A program made the translations under genes and the position numbers. Shown piece by piece: positions 9,040 to 17,545 of a stretch of DNA of 64,000 bases. Below the pieces are notes generated by a model. It had not been told where the DNA came from. It ran no database searches and worked only from the letters and a program-made list of their open reading frames with translations. Each line of letters starts with the position of its first letter. Positions within the stretch are counted from its first letter, which is position 1. The stretch is from Burkholderia ubonensis (GTDB lineage Bacteria; Pseudomonadota; Gammaproteobacteria; Burkholderiales; Burkholderiaceae): positions 124,001-188,000 of the forward strand of contig NZ_CADFEB010000011.1 of assembly GCF_902833085.1 (NCBI RefSeq), read 5' to 3'.

Positions 9040-9139
9040 GCACGCAGTATCGGCCCGGCCGCGCACCGCATGTTTCCGGCCGGCGTGAAACGTCGATGCA
9101 GCCGGCGACGCCCCCTCGCCGGCCCGCCGACGGTGCGCG

Positions 9140-9406
9140 TTACGCGGCGGACCGGTAGCGCTGCGCCTGCATCCGCACGCGCACCCGGCCGGCCGAAATC
9201 GCGCGCGGCTCCGGCACGACCGTCTCGTGATGGAACATCTCCTGCCGGAAGTGCCCGCTGTCGTCGAACCACTGGCAAATCAGCCAGTCGGCGTCGTCAA
9301 ACACGACCGGGCCCGCATAGATCACCGTCATGCGCGGCCCGCCGGTTTTCAACGTCACGACATCGCCGACGCGAAACCGGGTACGGTGCATATCTCGGAT
9401 CGTCAT
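9140..9406 (-). CDS. DUF2158/YodC-like small protein
   Basis: 88 residues. The core FRVGDVVTLKTGGPRMTVIY followed by LICQWFDDSGHFRQEMFH is the pattern of DUF2158 (YodC) proteins, small SH3-like barrels of unknown function common in enterobacteria and Burkholderia. The C-terminal extension is rich in Arg and Ala. A purine-rich GAGAGAG precedes the ATG at 9404-9406. It stands alone, facing away from the AT-rich gap to its right. Confidence 0.72.
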   Translation of the reverse strand: MTIRDMHRTRFRVGDVVTLKTGGPRMTVIYAGPVVFDDADWLICQWFDDSGHFRQEMFHHETVVPEPRAISAGRVRVRMQAQRYRSAA

Positions 9407-9738
9407 GGCTCTCTCAGAAAATTTATATATTCATTATCCGGCACACTTCCGCCGGTATTTTTACGTCGCCATGAAGACTATCAATCACAATAAAAACCGG
9501 CAACTGCCGCGTGCGAAAAAAACACAAAATGCATCCCGCAAACGCCCGCCGGACGGTCGATTTCCCGGAATGATCGGCGAGAATTTACAGCATCTTCTTA
9601 TAAAAAGTGAGCAAAAAGACAGGGGGCCAGAATTTCGGCGCCCCCGGTTCGCGAGCGGTTATTTAATCGAAAGCCGAAGCGATTGATTAGCGTCAATCTG
9701 AATTTCGGATGGAAACGATCCCATGCTTTATTTCGACG
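9407..9738. other. AT-rich intergenic region
   Basis: This gap is visibly lower in GC than its neighbours, with runs of A and T around 9415-9480 and 9510-9620. It must hold the promoter of the leftward DUF2158 gene and the end of the PEP-mutase gene. Open frames here have no recognisable protein character, and I see no strong hairpin. Confidence 0.5.
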
Positions 9739-10599
9739 TCAGTTTTCGAACGAAAGCGGCAGATTATTCTCCGCGGCGAACCAGCGATCGAGCTGGCGCG
9801 ACGGAATCGCCGCATTCGCGAACGAAAACGTGCCGTCCCGCATCATTTCCGTCGCGCCGCGCAGGAAGGCGCCGAGCGCGGCCCGCGCCAGCGCGCTGCC
9901 CACGCTCACGCGCTTCACGCCGAGCGCCGCGAGCGCATCGACGCTGAGCGACACGCCCTGCAGCCCCATCACGACGTTGACCGGCGCGTTGACCGCGCGC
10001 GTGAGCTCGGCAATCTCGTCGGGATCGGTCAGGCCCGGCGCGTACAGCACGTCGGCGCCCGCGTCGCGATAGGCGACGAGGCGCGCGATCGTGTCGGCGA
10101 GGTCGCGCCGGCCGTGCAGGTAGTTTTCGCAACGCGCGGTCAGCGTGAACGGGAACGGCAGCGCGCGCGCCGCGGCGACCGCCGCCGCGATGCGCTCGAC
10201 CGCCGCGTCATGCGGATAGATCGGCGCGTCGGGACGGCCCGTCGCGTCCTCGATCGAGCCGCCGACCGCACCTGCCCCGGCGGCGAGCCGGATCGTCTCG
10301 GCGACCGTGTCCGGCGCGTCGCCGAAGCCGTTTTCGAGGTCGGCGCTCACCGGCAAGCCGCCTGCCGCGACGATCTCGGCGATGTGCGCCAGCATCGCGT
10401 CGCGGCCGACCGCGTTGTCCGGCAGGCCGCGCGCATAGGCATAACCGGCGCTCGTCGTGGCCAGCGCGTGGAAGCCGGCCATCGCGAGCAGGCGCGCGGT
10501 GCCGGCATCCCACGGATTCGGCAGGATGAACGCGCCGGGTTGCGCATGCAGCGCGCGGAATGCGTGCGCGTGGCGGGACTGAAGGTCGGGATGGGTCAT
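9739..10599 (-). CDS. Isocitrate lyase/PEP mutase family protein
   Basis: 286 residues. The barrel motifs are NPWDAGTARLLAMAGFHALA near the N-terminus, SADLENGFGDAPDTVAETIR near residue 90, and GGSIEDATGRP, the metal-binding Glu/Asp region. These place it in the PF13714 branch (phosphonomutase-like), whose members cleave or rearrange C-C or P-C bonds of 2-oxo or phosphono acids with Mg2+. It lacks the KKCGH-type motif of true isocitrate lyase, so the substrate is unknown. The RpiR-type regulator just upstream on the same strand could control it. Start at ATG 10597-10599. Confidence 0.82.
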   Translation of the reverse strand: MTHPDLQSRHAHAFRALHAQPGAFILPNPWDAGTARLLAMAGFHALATTSAGYAYARGLPDNAVGRDAMLAHIAEIVAAGGLPVSADLENGFGDAPDTVAETIRLAAGAGAVGGSIEDATGRPDAPIYPHDAAVERIAAAVAAARALPFPFTLTARCENYLHGRRDLADTIARLVAYRDAGADVLYAPGLTDPDEIAELTRAVNAPVNVVMGLQGVSLSVDALAALGVKRVSVGSALARAALGAFLRGATEMMRDGTFSFANAAIPSRQLDRWFAAENNLPLSFEN

Positions 10600-10723
10600 C
10601 GCGGGCTCCGTCGGAATGGGGAAGCCCCAGCATACGCGCGCGGCGTGCGGCGACGATACGGCGTGCGCTGAAATGTGGGTGCGCGAAGCGGACGGGACGG
10701 CCGCGCTTCGCGATCCATCGGAA

Positions 10724-11584
10724 TCAGACCACGTAGGCGCCCTTCGCGTGCAGTTCGGCTTCGGCGCGCTCGAGCGCGGCGATCGCGTCGCCGCCTTCGA
10801 GCGCCAGCAGCTGCGCGACGAGCGCTTCGGCGAGCGCATGCGCGGCGACGAGCGACGGGAAGAACGACGGGCTGTCGTGCGTGAAGATCAGCTGCGCATC
10901 GGCATGCAGCGCGATCGGCGACACCGCGCTGTCGGTGATCGCGACGATCCGGCTGCCCTGTGCCCTCGCGGCCTGCGCGACGCGCGTCGCCTCCGCCGAG
11001 TACGGCGCGAAGCTGACGATCACGGTCGCGCTGTGCTTCGCGATCGAGCGCAGTTCCATTTCGAGCGAGCCGGCGACGCCGGCGAGCAGCGACACGGTCG
11101 GCCGGAACAGCCGGTAGCCGTATACGAGCCCGAACGCGACCGGATAGCACGAGCGGAATCCCGCGACGTGCACGTGCGACGCCTTGCGGATCAGCTTCGC
11201 GGCCTCGGCGAGCGCCTGCGCGTTCTGCGCGGCGGTCGCGGCGAGGTTGTGCTGCTGCGCGGCGAGCAGGTCGTGTGCGAGCGACGCCTTCGCGTCGGGC
11301 CGCACGAGCGAGCGCGCGCGCTGCGTCAGCGGCTCGGGGCGCGTGCGCACGCGCGCGACGCACAGGTCGCGCAACTCGTTCCAGCCGGGAAAACCGAATT
11401 GCTGCGCGAGCCGCACGAGCGACGCGGGCTGCACCTGCGCGCGCTGCGCGACCTTGCGCATCGACGACACGGCGACTTCGTCGGGATGATCGAGCAGAAA
11501 TGCCGCGCCCGCCTGGAATTGCGGGCTCAGCTCGGAAAATTGCGCCCGGATCCGGGACGCGAGTTCGTCGAAATTGGCGGCCAT
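10724..11584 (-). CDS. MurR/RpiR family transcriptional regulator
   Basis: 286 residues. An N-terminal RpiR helix-turn-helix of about 77 residues contains VSSMRKVAQRAQVQPASLVR and LAQQFGFPGWNELRD. A SIS sugar-isomerase domain follows (residues ~120-250) with IRKASHVHVAGFRSCYPVAF and IVSFAPYSAEATRVAQAAR. SIS-domain regulators normally bind phosphosugars. The genes next to it are a PEP-mutase-like enzyme downstream and an OB-fold stress protein upstream, so the effector is not obvious. Ends 124 bases before the PEP-mutase start. Confidence 0.88.
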   Translation of the reverse strand: MAANFDELASRIRAQFSELSPQFQAGAAFLLDHPDEVAVSSMRKVAQRAQVQPASLVRLAQQFGFPGWNELRDLCVARVRTRPEPLTQRARSLVRPDAKASLAHDLLAAQQHNLAATAAQNAQALAEAAKLIRKASHVHVAGFRSCYPVAFGLVYGYRLFRPTVSLLAGVAGSLEMELRSIAKHSATVIVSFAPYSAEATRVAQAARAQGSRIVAITDSAVSPIALHADAQLIFTHDSPSFFPSLVAAHALAEALVAQLLALEGGDAIAALERAEAELHAKGAYVV

Positions 11585-11639
11585 CTTGGTGAGAACGGGA
11601 ACCGGTCGCTCATGGTATCACCGGCCCCGCACGCGCCCG

Positions 11640-11993
11640 TCAGCGCACCACGTCGATCTTGTCGGCGTCGACCTTCACGCGGCCCGACCACTTGCGCTCG
11701 AATTCGCCGGTCAGCTTCACTTCGCTCTTGTCGCTGACGGGCTGGCCGCCGGCCCACAGCTTGTCGTCGATCTCGACGCGGATCGTGCCGGTCGCATCGG
11801 CGAACTCGTAGTCCTCGCCGCCGACGTGCTTGACGATGCGGCCCTGCAGCTGCACGTGCTGATCGTCCTTGCCGTTCGCGAGCAGCTCCTTCACGGTAGT
11901 GGTCGTCAGTGTCGACGGCCCCGTGTATTGCGCGTACACGGCGGCCGGCAGCGCGGCGAGCGCGATCGTCAGGATTCTGGCCAGTTGCTTCAT
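11640..11993 (-). CDS. NirD/YgiW/YdeI family stress-tolerance (OB-fold) protein
   Basis: 117 residues. A typical signal peptide (MKQLARILTIALAALPAAVY) ends near residue 22. An OB fold follows: GPSTLTTTTVKELLANGKDD, VQLQGRIVKHVGGEDYEFAD, TIRVEIDDKLWAG, and a closing GRVKVDADKIDVV. It is periplasmic. Family members contribute to peroxide, cadmium or cationic-peptide tolerance and are thought to bind small cationic ligands. An AAGGA ribosome site precedes the ATG at 11991-11993. Confidence 0.85.
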   Translation of the reverse strand: MKQLARILTIALAALPAAVYAQYTGPSTLTTTTVKELLANGKDDQHVQLQGRIVKHVGGEDYEFADATGTIRVEIDDKLWAGGQPVSDKSEVKLTGEFERKWSGRVKVDADKIDVVR

Positions 11994-12240
11994 GATGTCG
12001 TTCCTTTTGTTGGCGTGACGCCGCGCTCCCGATGAACGCGACGCCCGCAGATTACGGAACGTAAGATTAAGCAAAGCTGAAGGCCACGAACGCGTGGCGC
12101 AGCGTCGCATTGGACGAGTACGAATCTCTGTGGCCGCGCGCGTCGGCATGGAGACCGATCGCTGACGGCACGTTGCCCGAAGATGTTCGCCCCGGGATAA
12201 TGTCCCGACCTGATTGAAGCGCGCCGCCGCATTGCGTGAC

Positions 12241-12950
12241 ATGACCGACACCCTATCCGCCGGCCCTTGGGGCGACGATTATCGAAGCTGGCTGACCGAC
12301 CTCAAGCAGCGCGTGGAGCACGCACGGCAACGCGCTGCCGCCAGCGCGAACCGCGAGCTCGTCACGCTGTACTGGCAGATCGGTCGCGACATCCTGGAAC
12401 GGCAGCAGCTGCAGGGATGGGGCGCGAAAGTGATCGACCAGCTCGCGCGCGACTTGAAGGACGCCTTTCCCGACATGCGCGGATTTTCGCCGCGCAACCT
12501 TAAATACATGCGGGCGCTCGCGCAGGCGTGGCCGGCGCCGGAATTTGTGCAACAGGCCGTTGCACAATTGCCCTGGTCCCATGTCGTGACCTTGCTCGAC
12601 AAGCTCAAGGACCCGACCACGCGCGATTGGTACGCCGGCAAATCCCTCGAACACGGCTGGTCGCGCAACGTGCTGGCGATGCAGATCGACACGCAGGCGC
12701 ATACCCGCGCCGGCAGCGCGGTGACCAACTTCGACGCACGCCTGCCGCCGCCGCAATCCGATCTGGCGCGCGAAGCCCTGAAAGACCCGTACGTCTTCGA
12801 CTTTCTCGGCCTCACCGAGGACGCGCAGGAACGCGACATCGAACAGGCGCTCACCCGGCATATCACGCGATTCCTGCTCGAGCTCGGCGCCGGGTTTGCG
12901 TTCGTCGGCCGCCAGTACCGGCTCGAGGTCGGCGGCGATGAATTCTTCAT
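12241..12950 (+). pseudogene. yhcG-type PDDEXK nuclease/DUF1016 gene, 5' part (interrupted)
   Basis: Codes for the DUF1016 N-terminal helical domain (WLTDLKQRVEHARQRAAASA, WQIGRDILERQQLQGWG, FSPRNLKYMRALAQAWP, VAQLPWSHVVTLLDKL) and the start of the nuclease domain (GGDEFF). The reading frame is cut after base 12950 by an IS200/IS605-like element and resumes at 13796. Rejoining the two parts gives exactly 349 codons in frame, reading GGDEFFIDLLFYH across the joint, with no duplicated or lost base. YhcG proteins are predicted DNA-processing nucleases found with restriction and mobile genes; the role is uncertain. Confidence 0.85.
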
Positions 12951-13000
12951 CCGATTTGCTCCGAGAAACCCCGTCGTTTGGGACGGGGAGCGAAAGGAGC

Positions 13001-13020
13001 GCGGCCGAGTGGCCGCTTTT
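13001..13020 (+). terminator. Left-end hairpin with T-run upstream of tnpB
   Basis: A perfect 6-bp stem, GCGGCC with loop gagt and GGCCGC, followed directly by TTTT, has the form of an intrinsic terminator. A second perfect stem (CCCCGTC/GACGGGG, 12969-12988) lies just upstream. Both are probably subterminal palindromes of the element's left end and may also stop read-through from yhcG. Confidence 0.55.
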
Positions 13021-13063
13021 CCCAGGCTTGATGCACACGCGAGCCTATGACATGGTGTGAGGC

Positions 13064-13732
13064 ATGGACATCAAGCGTGCCTACCGATTCCGGTTCTACC
13101 CGACGCCCGAGCAAGCAGTGATGCTTGCCCGGACGTTCGGGTGCGCGCGCTTTGTGTATAACCACATGCTGCGGATGCGCACCGATGCGTGGCACCAACG
13201 TCAGGAACGTGTTGGCTATCACGAAACCTCCGCCTCGCTCACCGCGCTGAAGCAAACGCCCGAACATGGCTGGCTGAACGAAGTCAGCTCAGTGCCGCTC
13301 CAGCAGGCGTTGCGCCATTTGCAGACGGCGTTCGCGAACTTCTTCGCCAAGCGCGCCAAGCTTTCGACGCGTTTGATCAACGAAAACCAAGTGATCGCGA
13401 TCGAAAGCCTTGCCGTCAGCCACATGCTGAAGAATCGAAAGCTCGCGAAATCGATCAGCGATGCCGGCTGGTCGGAATTCGTGCGGCAGCTGACGTACAA
13501 GGCCAAGTGGTACGGCCGCACGTTGATCGGCATCGATCGCTGGTATCCATCGAGCAAGCGATGCGCCGATTGCGGGCATACCGTCGCCAGCCTGCCGTTG
13601 AAGGTGCGCGCATGGGCCTGTCCAGGATGCGGAATGACCCACGACCGCGACATCAACGCCGCGCGTAACGTTTTGGCCGCCGGACTGGCGGTGTCAGCCC
13701 ATGGAGAAAGCGTAATACCCATGTCTCTTTGA
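13064..13732 (+). pseudogene. tnpB: TnpB (RNA-guided nuclease) with internal deletion
   Basis: 222 residues, against roughly 370-400 for intact TnpB. The N-terminus is normal (RAYRFRFYPTPEQAVMLART, FVYNHMLRMRTD). The C-terminus keeps the RuvC-II Glu (VIAIESLAVSHMLKN), the zinc ribbon (two CxxC pairs around CADCGHT and CPGCGM) and the RuvC-III motif DRDINAARN. The middle is gone: FANFFAKRAK runs straight into LSTRLINENQ in frame, removing about 150 residues including the first RuvC Asp. With one of three catalytic acids absent the nuclease should be dead, although a stable shortened protein could still be made. No sign that it is a clean evolved repressor form. Confidence 0.85.
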
Positions 13733-13795
13733 GGCGATGTCGGGTTGCATTCGGAGAAGTGGGAATCGCCTTCCTTTAGGGAGGAGAGCAGTCAA

Positions 13796-14132
13796 CGACC
13801 TGCTGTTCTATCACCTGAAGCTGCGCTGCTACGTCGTGGTCGAACACAAGGCGACGCCCTTTCGGCCCGACTATGCCGGCCAGCTCAACTTCTATCTGTC
13901 CGCGGTCGATGCCCAGTTGAGGGCGCCGCAAGATCAGCCGACGATCGGCCTGCTGCTTTGCCGGGAAAAGAATCGCCTCGTCGCCGAATATGCGCTGCGC
14001 GGCATGGCCAATCCGATGGGCGTCGCCGAATATCAACTCCTCCGACAAATCCCGGCATCGCTCGAATCGGGCTTGCCGTCGATCGACCGAATCGAGGCCG
14101 AACTGGGCCCGGATCTGCCGGCCGCCGAATGA
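13796..14132 (+). pseudogene. yhcG-type nuclease gene, 3' part (interrupted)
   Basis: Continues the frame broken at 12950 and encodes the PDDEXK catalytic core: DLLFYHLKLRCYVVVEHKAT, with the E-x-K pair in VEHK, then PDYAGQLNFYLSAVDAQLR and LLLCREKNRLVAEYALRGM. It ends with a TGA at 14130-14132. The domain is undamaged, so precise loss of the element would restore the gene. As it stands, the 3' half has no good start codon near the junction. Confidence 0.85.
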
Positions 14133-14144
14133 CGTTGCACCCCG

Positions 14145-14161
14145 CTTAAGCTCCCCCTAAG
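14145..14161 (+). promoter_or_regulatory. PmrA/QseB-type operator
   Basis: CTTAAG, five bases, then CCTAAG forms an 11-bp-period direct repeat. It fits the PmrA-box consensus YTTAAK-N5-YTTAAK with one mismatch. It lies 65 bases upstream of the response regulator start, a natural position for autoregulation of the two-component operon. Confidence 0.6.
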
Positions 14162-14225
14162 CCGCGCGCGCTTATCATGGGCGCATCGGGCGCGGCCTTG
14201 CGCCCTCACGGAGAGACACGAACCC

Positions 14226-14888
14226 ATGCGCGTACTGCTCGTCGAAGACGATCCGCTGATCGGCAGCGGGCTCGAACACGGTCTGAAGCAGGAAGGCTTC
14301 GCGGTCGACTGGGTGAAGGACGGCGACGCCGCGTCGCTCGCGCTGCGCACCACCGGCTACGGCCTGCTGCTGCTCGACCTCGGCCTGCCCAACCGCGACG
14401 GCCTGTCGGTGCTCGCCGCGCTGCGCCGCCGCGACGAGAACCTGCCGGCGATCGTCATCACCGCGCGCGACGGCCTGTCCGACCGCATCGCCGGACTCGA
14501 CTGCGGCGCCGACGATTACCTCGTGAAGCCGTTCGCGCTCGAGGAACTGCTCGCGCGCATCCGCGCGGTCAACCGGCGTCACGCCGGGCGCGCGCAGACC
14601 ACGCTCGCGGTCGGCCCGCTGCGGCTCGATCCCGTCAAGCACCTCGTCTGGCTCGACGACGCCGAAGTGACGCTGTCGCCGAAGGAATTCGTGCTGCTGC
14701 ACGAGCTGATGCGCGAGCCGGGCGCGGTGATTTCCCGCGAGCAGTTCGAGGAGCGCCTGTACAGCTGGGGCGAGGAAATCGAAAGCAACGCGGTGCAGGT
14801 GCATATCCACAACCTGCGCAAGAAGCTCGGTCACGACATGATCCGCACGGTGCGCGGCGTCGGCTACCGGATCGGTGACGCGGCATGA
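14226..14888 (+). CDS. OmpR/PhoB-family response regulator, PmrA/QseB-like
   Basis: 220 residues. The receiver domain begins MRVLLVEDDPLIGSGLEHGL with the acidic pair, the phospho-acceptor Asp in LLLLDLGLPNRDG, the Thr in VITARD and the Lys in YLVKPFALEEL. A winged helix follows, with SPKEFVLLHELMREPGAVIS and VQVHIHNLRKKLG near the end. The overall match is to the PmrA/QseB branch, which controls envelope modification and polymyxin resistance in Gram-negatives. Overlaps the kinase gene by four bases (ATGA). A PmrA-type direct repeat sits upstream. Confidence 0.9.
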   Translation: MRVLLVEDDPLIGSGLEHGLKQEGFAVDWVKDGDAASLALRTTGYGLLLLDLGLPNRDGLSVLAALRRRDENLPAIVITARDGLSDRIAGLDCGADDYLVKPFALEELLARIRAVNRRHAGRAQTTLAVGPLRLDPVKHLVWLDDAEVTLSPKEFVLLHELMREPGAVISREQFEERLYSWGEEIESNAVQVHIHNLRKKLGHDMIRTVRGVGYRIGDAA

Positions 14889-16255
14889 CGAGCCTGCGGC
14901 GCGCGCTCATGCGCTGGCGCGGCGCATCGCTGCGGCGGCGACTGCTGTTCTGGCTGCTGCCCGCCGCGTGCGTGATCGGCCTGCTCGCGAGCGCGGGCAC
15001 CTACTGGGGCGCGCTGCGCGAACTCGACGACCTGCTCGACGACCAGATGCGCAGCATGACGAAACAAATCGTCGTCGGTCCGAACGGCGAGCTGTCGTTC
15101 AGCAGCGACGCCCGCGGCAAGCACCGCTTCAAGGTCGACGATCCCGACGCGGTGCTGCTGCAGGTGTGGCGCAACGGCACGCTCGTCTATTCGACCGACC
15201 GCGATCTGACGCTGCCGCCGCCGGCGCAGGCCGGCATCGCCAGCGTCGACGTCGGCGGCCAGTCGTGGCGCACCTACGTGACCGAACGCGGCGGCACGAC
15301 GATTCGCGTCGCGCAGGCGCGCCATGCGCGCTGGGAAGCGATCGCCGGCATCGCCGTGCATCTGCTGTGGCCGGTGCTGTCGATGCTGCCCGTGCTGGCG
15401 ATCGGGCTGTGGTTCGGCATCGGGGCGGGGCTGCGACCGCTGCGCCTGATCGCCGCCGGCCTCAAGCGCCGCAATGCCAACAATCTCGAACCGGTGGACG
15501 TCGCGTCGATGCCGAACGAGGTGCGTCCGCTCGCCGAAGCGATCAACGACCTGCTCGCCCGCCTCGACCGCTCGTTCACGCTGCAGCGGCATTTCATCGC
15601 CGACGCCGCGCACGAGCTGCGCACGCCGATCATGGGCCTGTCGATCCAGTCGCAGCTGCTGCGGCGCGCGGCGACGCCCGATGAACGCGAGCGCATCCTC
15701 GCGCAGATCCATGCCGGGACGACGCGGCTCGGCCATCTCGCCGAACAGCTGCTCACGCTCGCGCGCATCGAGCCGGACGCGCAGACGGCCGCGTTCGCGC
15801 CGGTCGATCTCGCCGCGCTGTGCCGCGCGGTGGTCGCGGATCGCGCGCGCGTCGCCGACGCGCATCGCGTCGACCTCGGCGCGATCGGCGCGTCGCCCGT
15901 CACGGTCGCCGGCAACGCCGATACCTTGCGCGTGCTGCTGAACAATCTCGTCGACAACGCGATCCGCTATGCGGGCGACGGCGCCTGCATCGACGTGAGC
16001 GCGCGCGTCGACGGCGCGACGCCCGTGCTCGAAGTGTCGGACGACGGCCCCGGCATTCCGGAAGCGGAGCGCGCGGAAGTGTGGGAGCGGTTCTATCGCG
16101 GCGCCGGCGCGCAGGCGGCGACGTCGTCGGGCAGCGGGCTCGGCCTGTCGATCGTCAAGCGGATCGCCGAGCAGCATCGCGCGACGGTCACGCTCGGCAC
16201 GAGCGCGGGCGGACGCGGGCTCACCGTTACGGTGCGCTTCAATGCACCAGCCTGA
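14885..16255 (+). CDS. Sensor histidine kinase, PmrB/QseC-like
   Basis: 456 residues. A first membrane helix at about 20-40 (LLFWLLPAACVIGLLASAG) and a second at about 155-180 (HLLWPVLSMLPVLAIGLWFG) enclose a periplasmic sensor of about 115 residues. Then come a HAMP-like linker, the H-box FIADAAHELRTPIMGLSIQ, the N-box LLNNLVDNAIRYAG, the G1 box DDGPGIPEAER and the G2 box GSGLGLSIVKRIAEQ. The periplasmic part includes a QseC-type stretch (DDPDAVLLQVWRNG). It would autophosphorylate and feed the adjacent regulator. The stop is followed within 20 bases by the first of the DnaA-box-like repeats. Confidence 0.9.
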   Translation: MTSLRRALMRWRGASLRRRLLFWLLPAACVIGLLASAGTYWGALRELDDLLDDQMRSMTKQIVVGPNGELSFSSDARGKHRFKVDDPDAVLLQVWRNGTLVYSTDRDLTLPPPAQAGIASVDVGGQSWRTYVTERGGTTIRVAQARHARWEAIAGIAVHLLWPVLSMLPVLAIGLWFGIGAGLRPLRLIAAGLKRRNANNLEPVDVASMPNEVRPLAEAINDLLARLDRSFTLQRHFIADAAHELRTPIMGLSIQSQLLRRAATPDERERILAQIHAGTTRLGHLAEQLLTLARIEPDAQTAAFAPVDLAALCRAVVADRARVADAHRVDLGAIGASPVTVAGNADTLRVLLNNLVDNAIRYAGDGACIDVSARVDGATPVLEVSDDGPGIPEAERAEVWERFYRGAGAQAATSSGSGLGLSIVKRIAEQHRATVTLGTSAGGRGLTVTVRFNAPA

Positions 16256-16273
16256 AGCCGTCGCGATGCCCGG

Positions 16274-16340
16274 CTTGTCCACAGATTTTGTTGGCAAGCT
16301 TGTGGATATCCTGCGCATCACCGCGCTAAGCCCTTGATCC
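16274..16340 (+). repeat. DnaA-box-like repeat, copy 1
   Basis: Contains TTGTCCACA (16275-16283) and, 17 bases on, the inverted 9-mer TGTGGATAT (16301-16309), with the shared core GATTTTGTTGGCAAGC between them. The shared tail CTGCGCAT, then CTAAGCCCTTGATCC, follows. It lies just after the histidine kinase stop. Confidence 0.85.
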
Positions 16341-16477
16341 GACGGGCTTTGGCATGCGTGATGCAGGGCGGGCGCGCGGCAGCGGCGCACCGCGTGCGAT
16401 TGTTTCGCGACGTGAACCACGGCGCGTCGGCGATGTACCAGTGGATGCCGCGTCGGGTAATTTGCCTTGACCTCGTA

Positions 16478-17545
16478 TCAGTGATATCCGGGTTGGCTCA
16501 ACCAGCTGACGAACCAGTAGATCAGCGTTGCATCGAGTGCGAGCACGCTCGCGGTTACGATGAAGACGAGATCCAGCGATACGTTCAATGACTGGGCCGG
16601 CTTGAACGCATATTTGTCGTCCGGCGAGATCGGGCAGGCATCCACGACGTGCTGCGGCCAGCGCGGCAAGCGGCGCGTCACGTGCATGATGAACCAGCGC
16701 AACAGGCTGCCGGGAACCGTCAGCGGTGCGAGGAAAATTGCCGGACCAAGCATCGGGCCGGCCCAGAACCAGCACAGCTGCGCCCCCATACGGAACGATT
16801 CCCGCTTGCGCTCGATCGGCAGCAGGATTTCCGGTTCCGGCAGCGCATCCGGGCCTTCTTCCATATAGCGGCGGTAGTACTCCCACTGTCCACGCATGCC
16901 CTCGTCGGTTGGCCATATCACACCCAAACGGAAGTAGTCGTAGCTGCCATCGGGACATCGCACATAGCCGTGCATCGCACCCGCAGCGAAACTGCGTTGC
17001 AAGGCACCTCCACCTCTCATGCCGAAGGTGATATCGCGCCAGCGATAGCTGCTTACCCCTCCTGCACCGTTACGGCGAAACACATGAACCATCTTGTTCT
17101 TGCGATCCAGACGAACAGGGTAATGAGTGAAACCGGTAAAGACATTAAATGCCACACACCCAAACCAAATTACATGCAGCATACCCAACGCAATTACGAA
17201 GATCGTGGCAAGAAGCCCCCCAACGTACACATCATCTGGCCATGGATCCGAAAAAAATATCCATGCAATTCTAGCCACACCATATGGAAAAGCTAACAAT
17301 AAAAAAGTCAAAATTACCTCAAAAGGCCCGACTTTTTGATACGACCAGTCAACAACATCCATATAGGCTTCGTTGAACTCGATGACGCCACCGAGGGTGC
17401 AAGGCTCGTTAGATGAGCATTGCCTCTGATCAAGCCGAGTTTTCTTGAACTGCTCGCTTGGCGTCCACGCCGGCTCGCGCATATAACGCCCTGACATCAC
17501 CAAGTCGGAATTGCGCGTCAGCAACCATGTCATCCACGAGTTCAT
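16478..17545 (-). CDS. DUF6708-type membrane protein, partner of T6SS effector
   Basis: 355 residues with about four membrane segments: VILTFLLLAFPYGVARIAWI near 75, GGLLATIFVIALGMLHVIWF near 105, AGPMLGPAIFLAPLTVPGSL near 255, and LDLVFIVTASVLALDATLIY near the C-terminus. Between the second and third lies a soluble part with WRDITFGMRGGG. Proteins of this form (DUF6708, by recollection) follow BTH_I2691/VasX-like effectors in Burkholderia. Its ATG overlaps the effector stop as ATGA, so the two are translated together. It may be the immunity protein or a membrane accessory; which is undecided. GC is lower than in flanking genes. Confidence 0.65.
   Translation of the reverse strand: MNSWMTWLLTRNSDLVMSGRYMREPAWTPSEQFKKTRLDQRQCSSNEPCTLGGVIEFNEAYMDVVDWSYQKVGPFEVILTFLLLAFPYGVARIAWIFFSDPWPDDVYVGGLLATIFVIALGMLHVIWFGCVAFNVFTGFTHYPVRLDRKNKMVHVFRRNGAGGVSSYRWRDITFGMRGGGALQRSFAAGAMHGYVRCPDGSYDYFRLGVIWPTDEGMRGQWEYYRRYMEEGPDALPEPEILLPIERKRESFRMGAQLCWFWAGPMLGPAIFLAPLTVPGSLLRWFIMHVTRRLPRWPQHVVDACPISPDDKYAFKPAQSLNVSLDLVFIVTASVLALDATLIYWFVSWLSQPGYH

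Larger units (their letters stand above)
12951..13795 (+). mobile_element. IS200/IS605-like element carrying only tnpB
   Basis: An 845-bp insertion whose edges are exact because the host yhcG frame closes perfectly when it is removed. There is no target-site duplication, as expected for single-strand HUH transposition. The left flank ends in TTCAT, the presumed target (and TAM). The right end finishes in TCAA, the same right cleavage tetranucleotide known for IS608. Left-end hairpins at 12969-12988 and 13001-13016 and a right-end stem at 13770-13783 are visible. No tnpA (Y1 transposase) is present, so it could only have moved with a helper. Confidence 0.85.
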
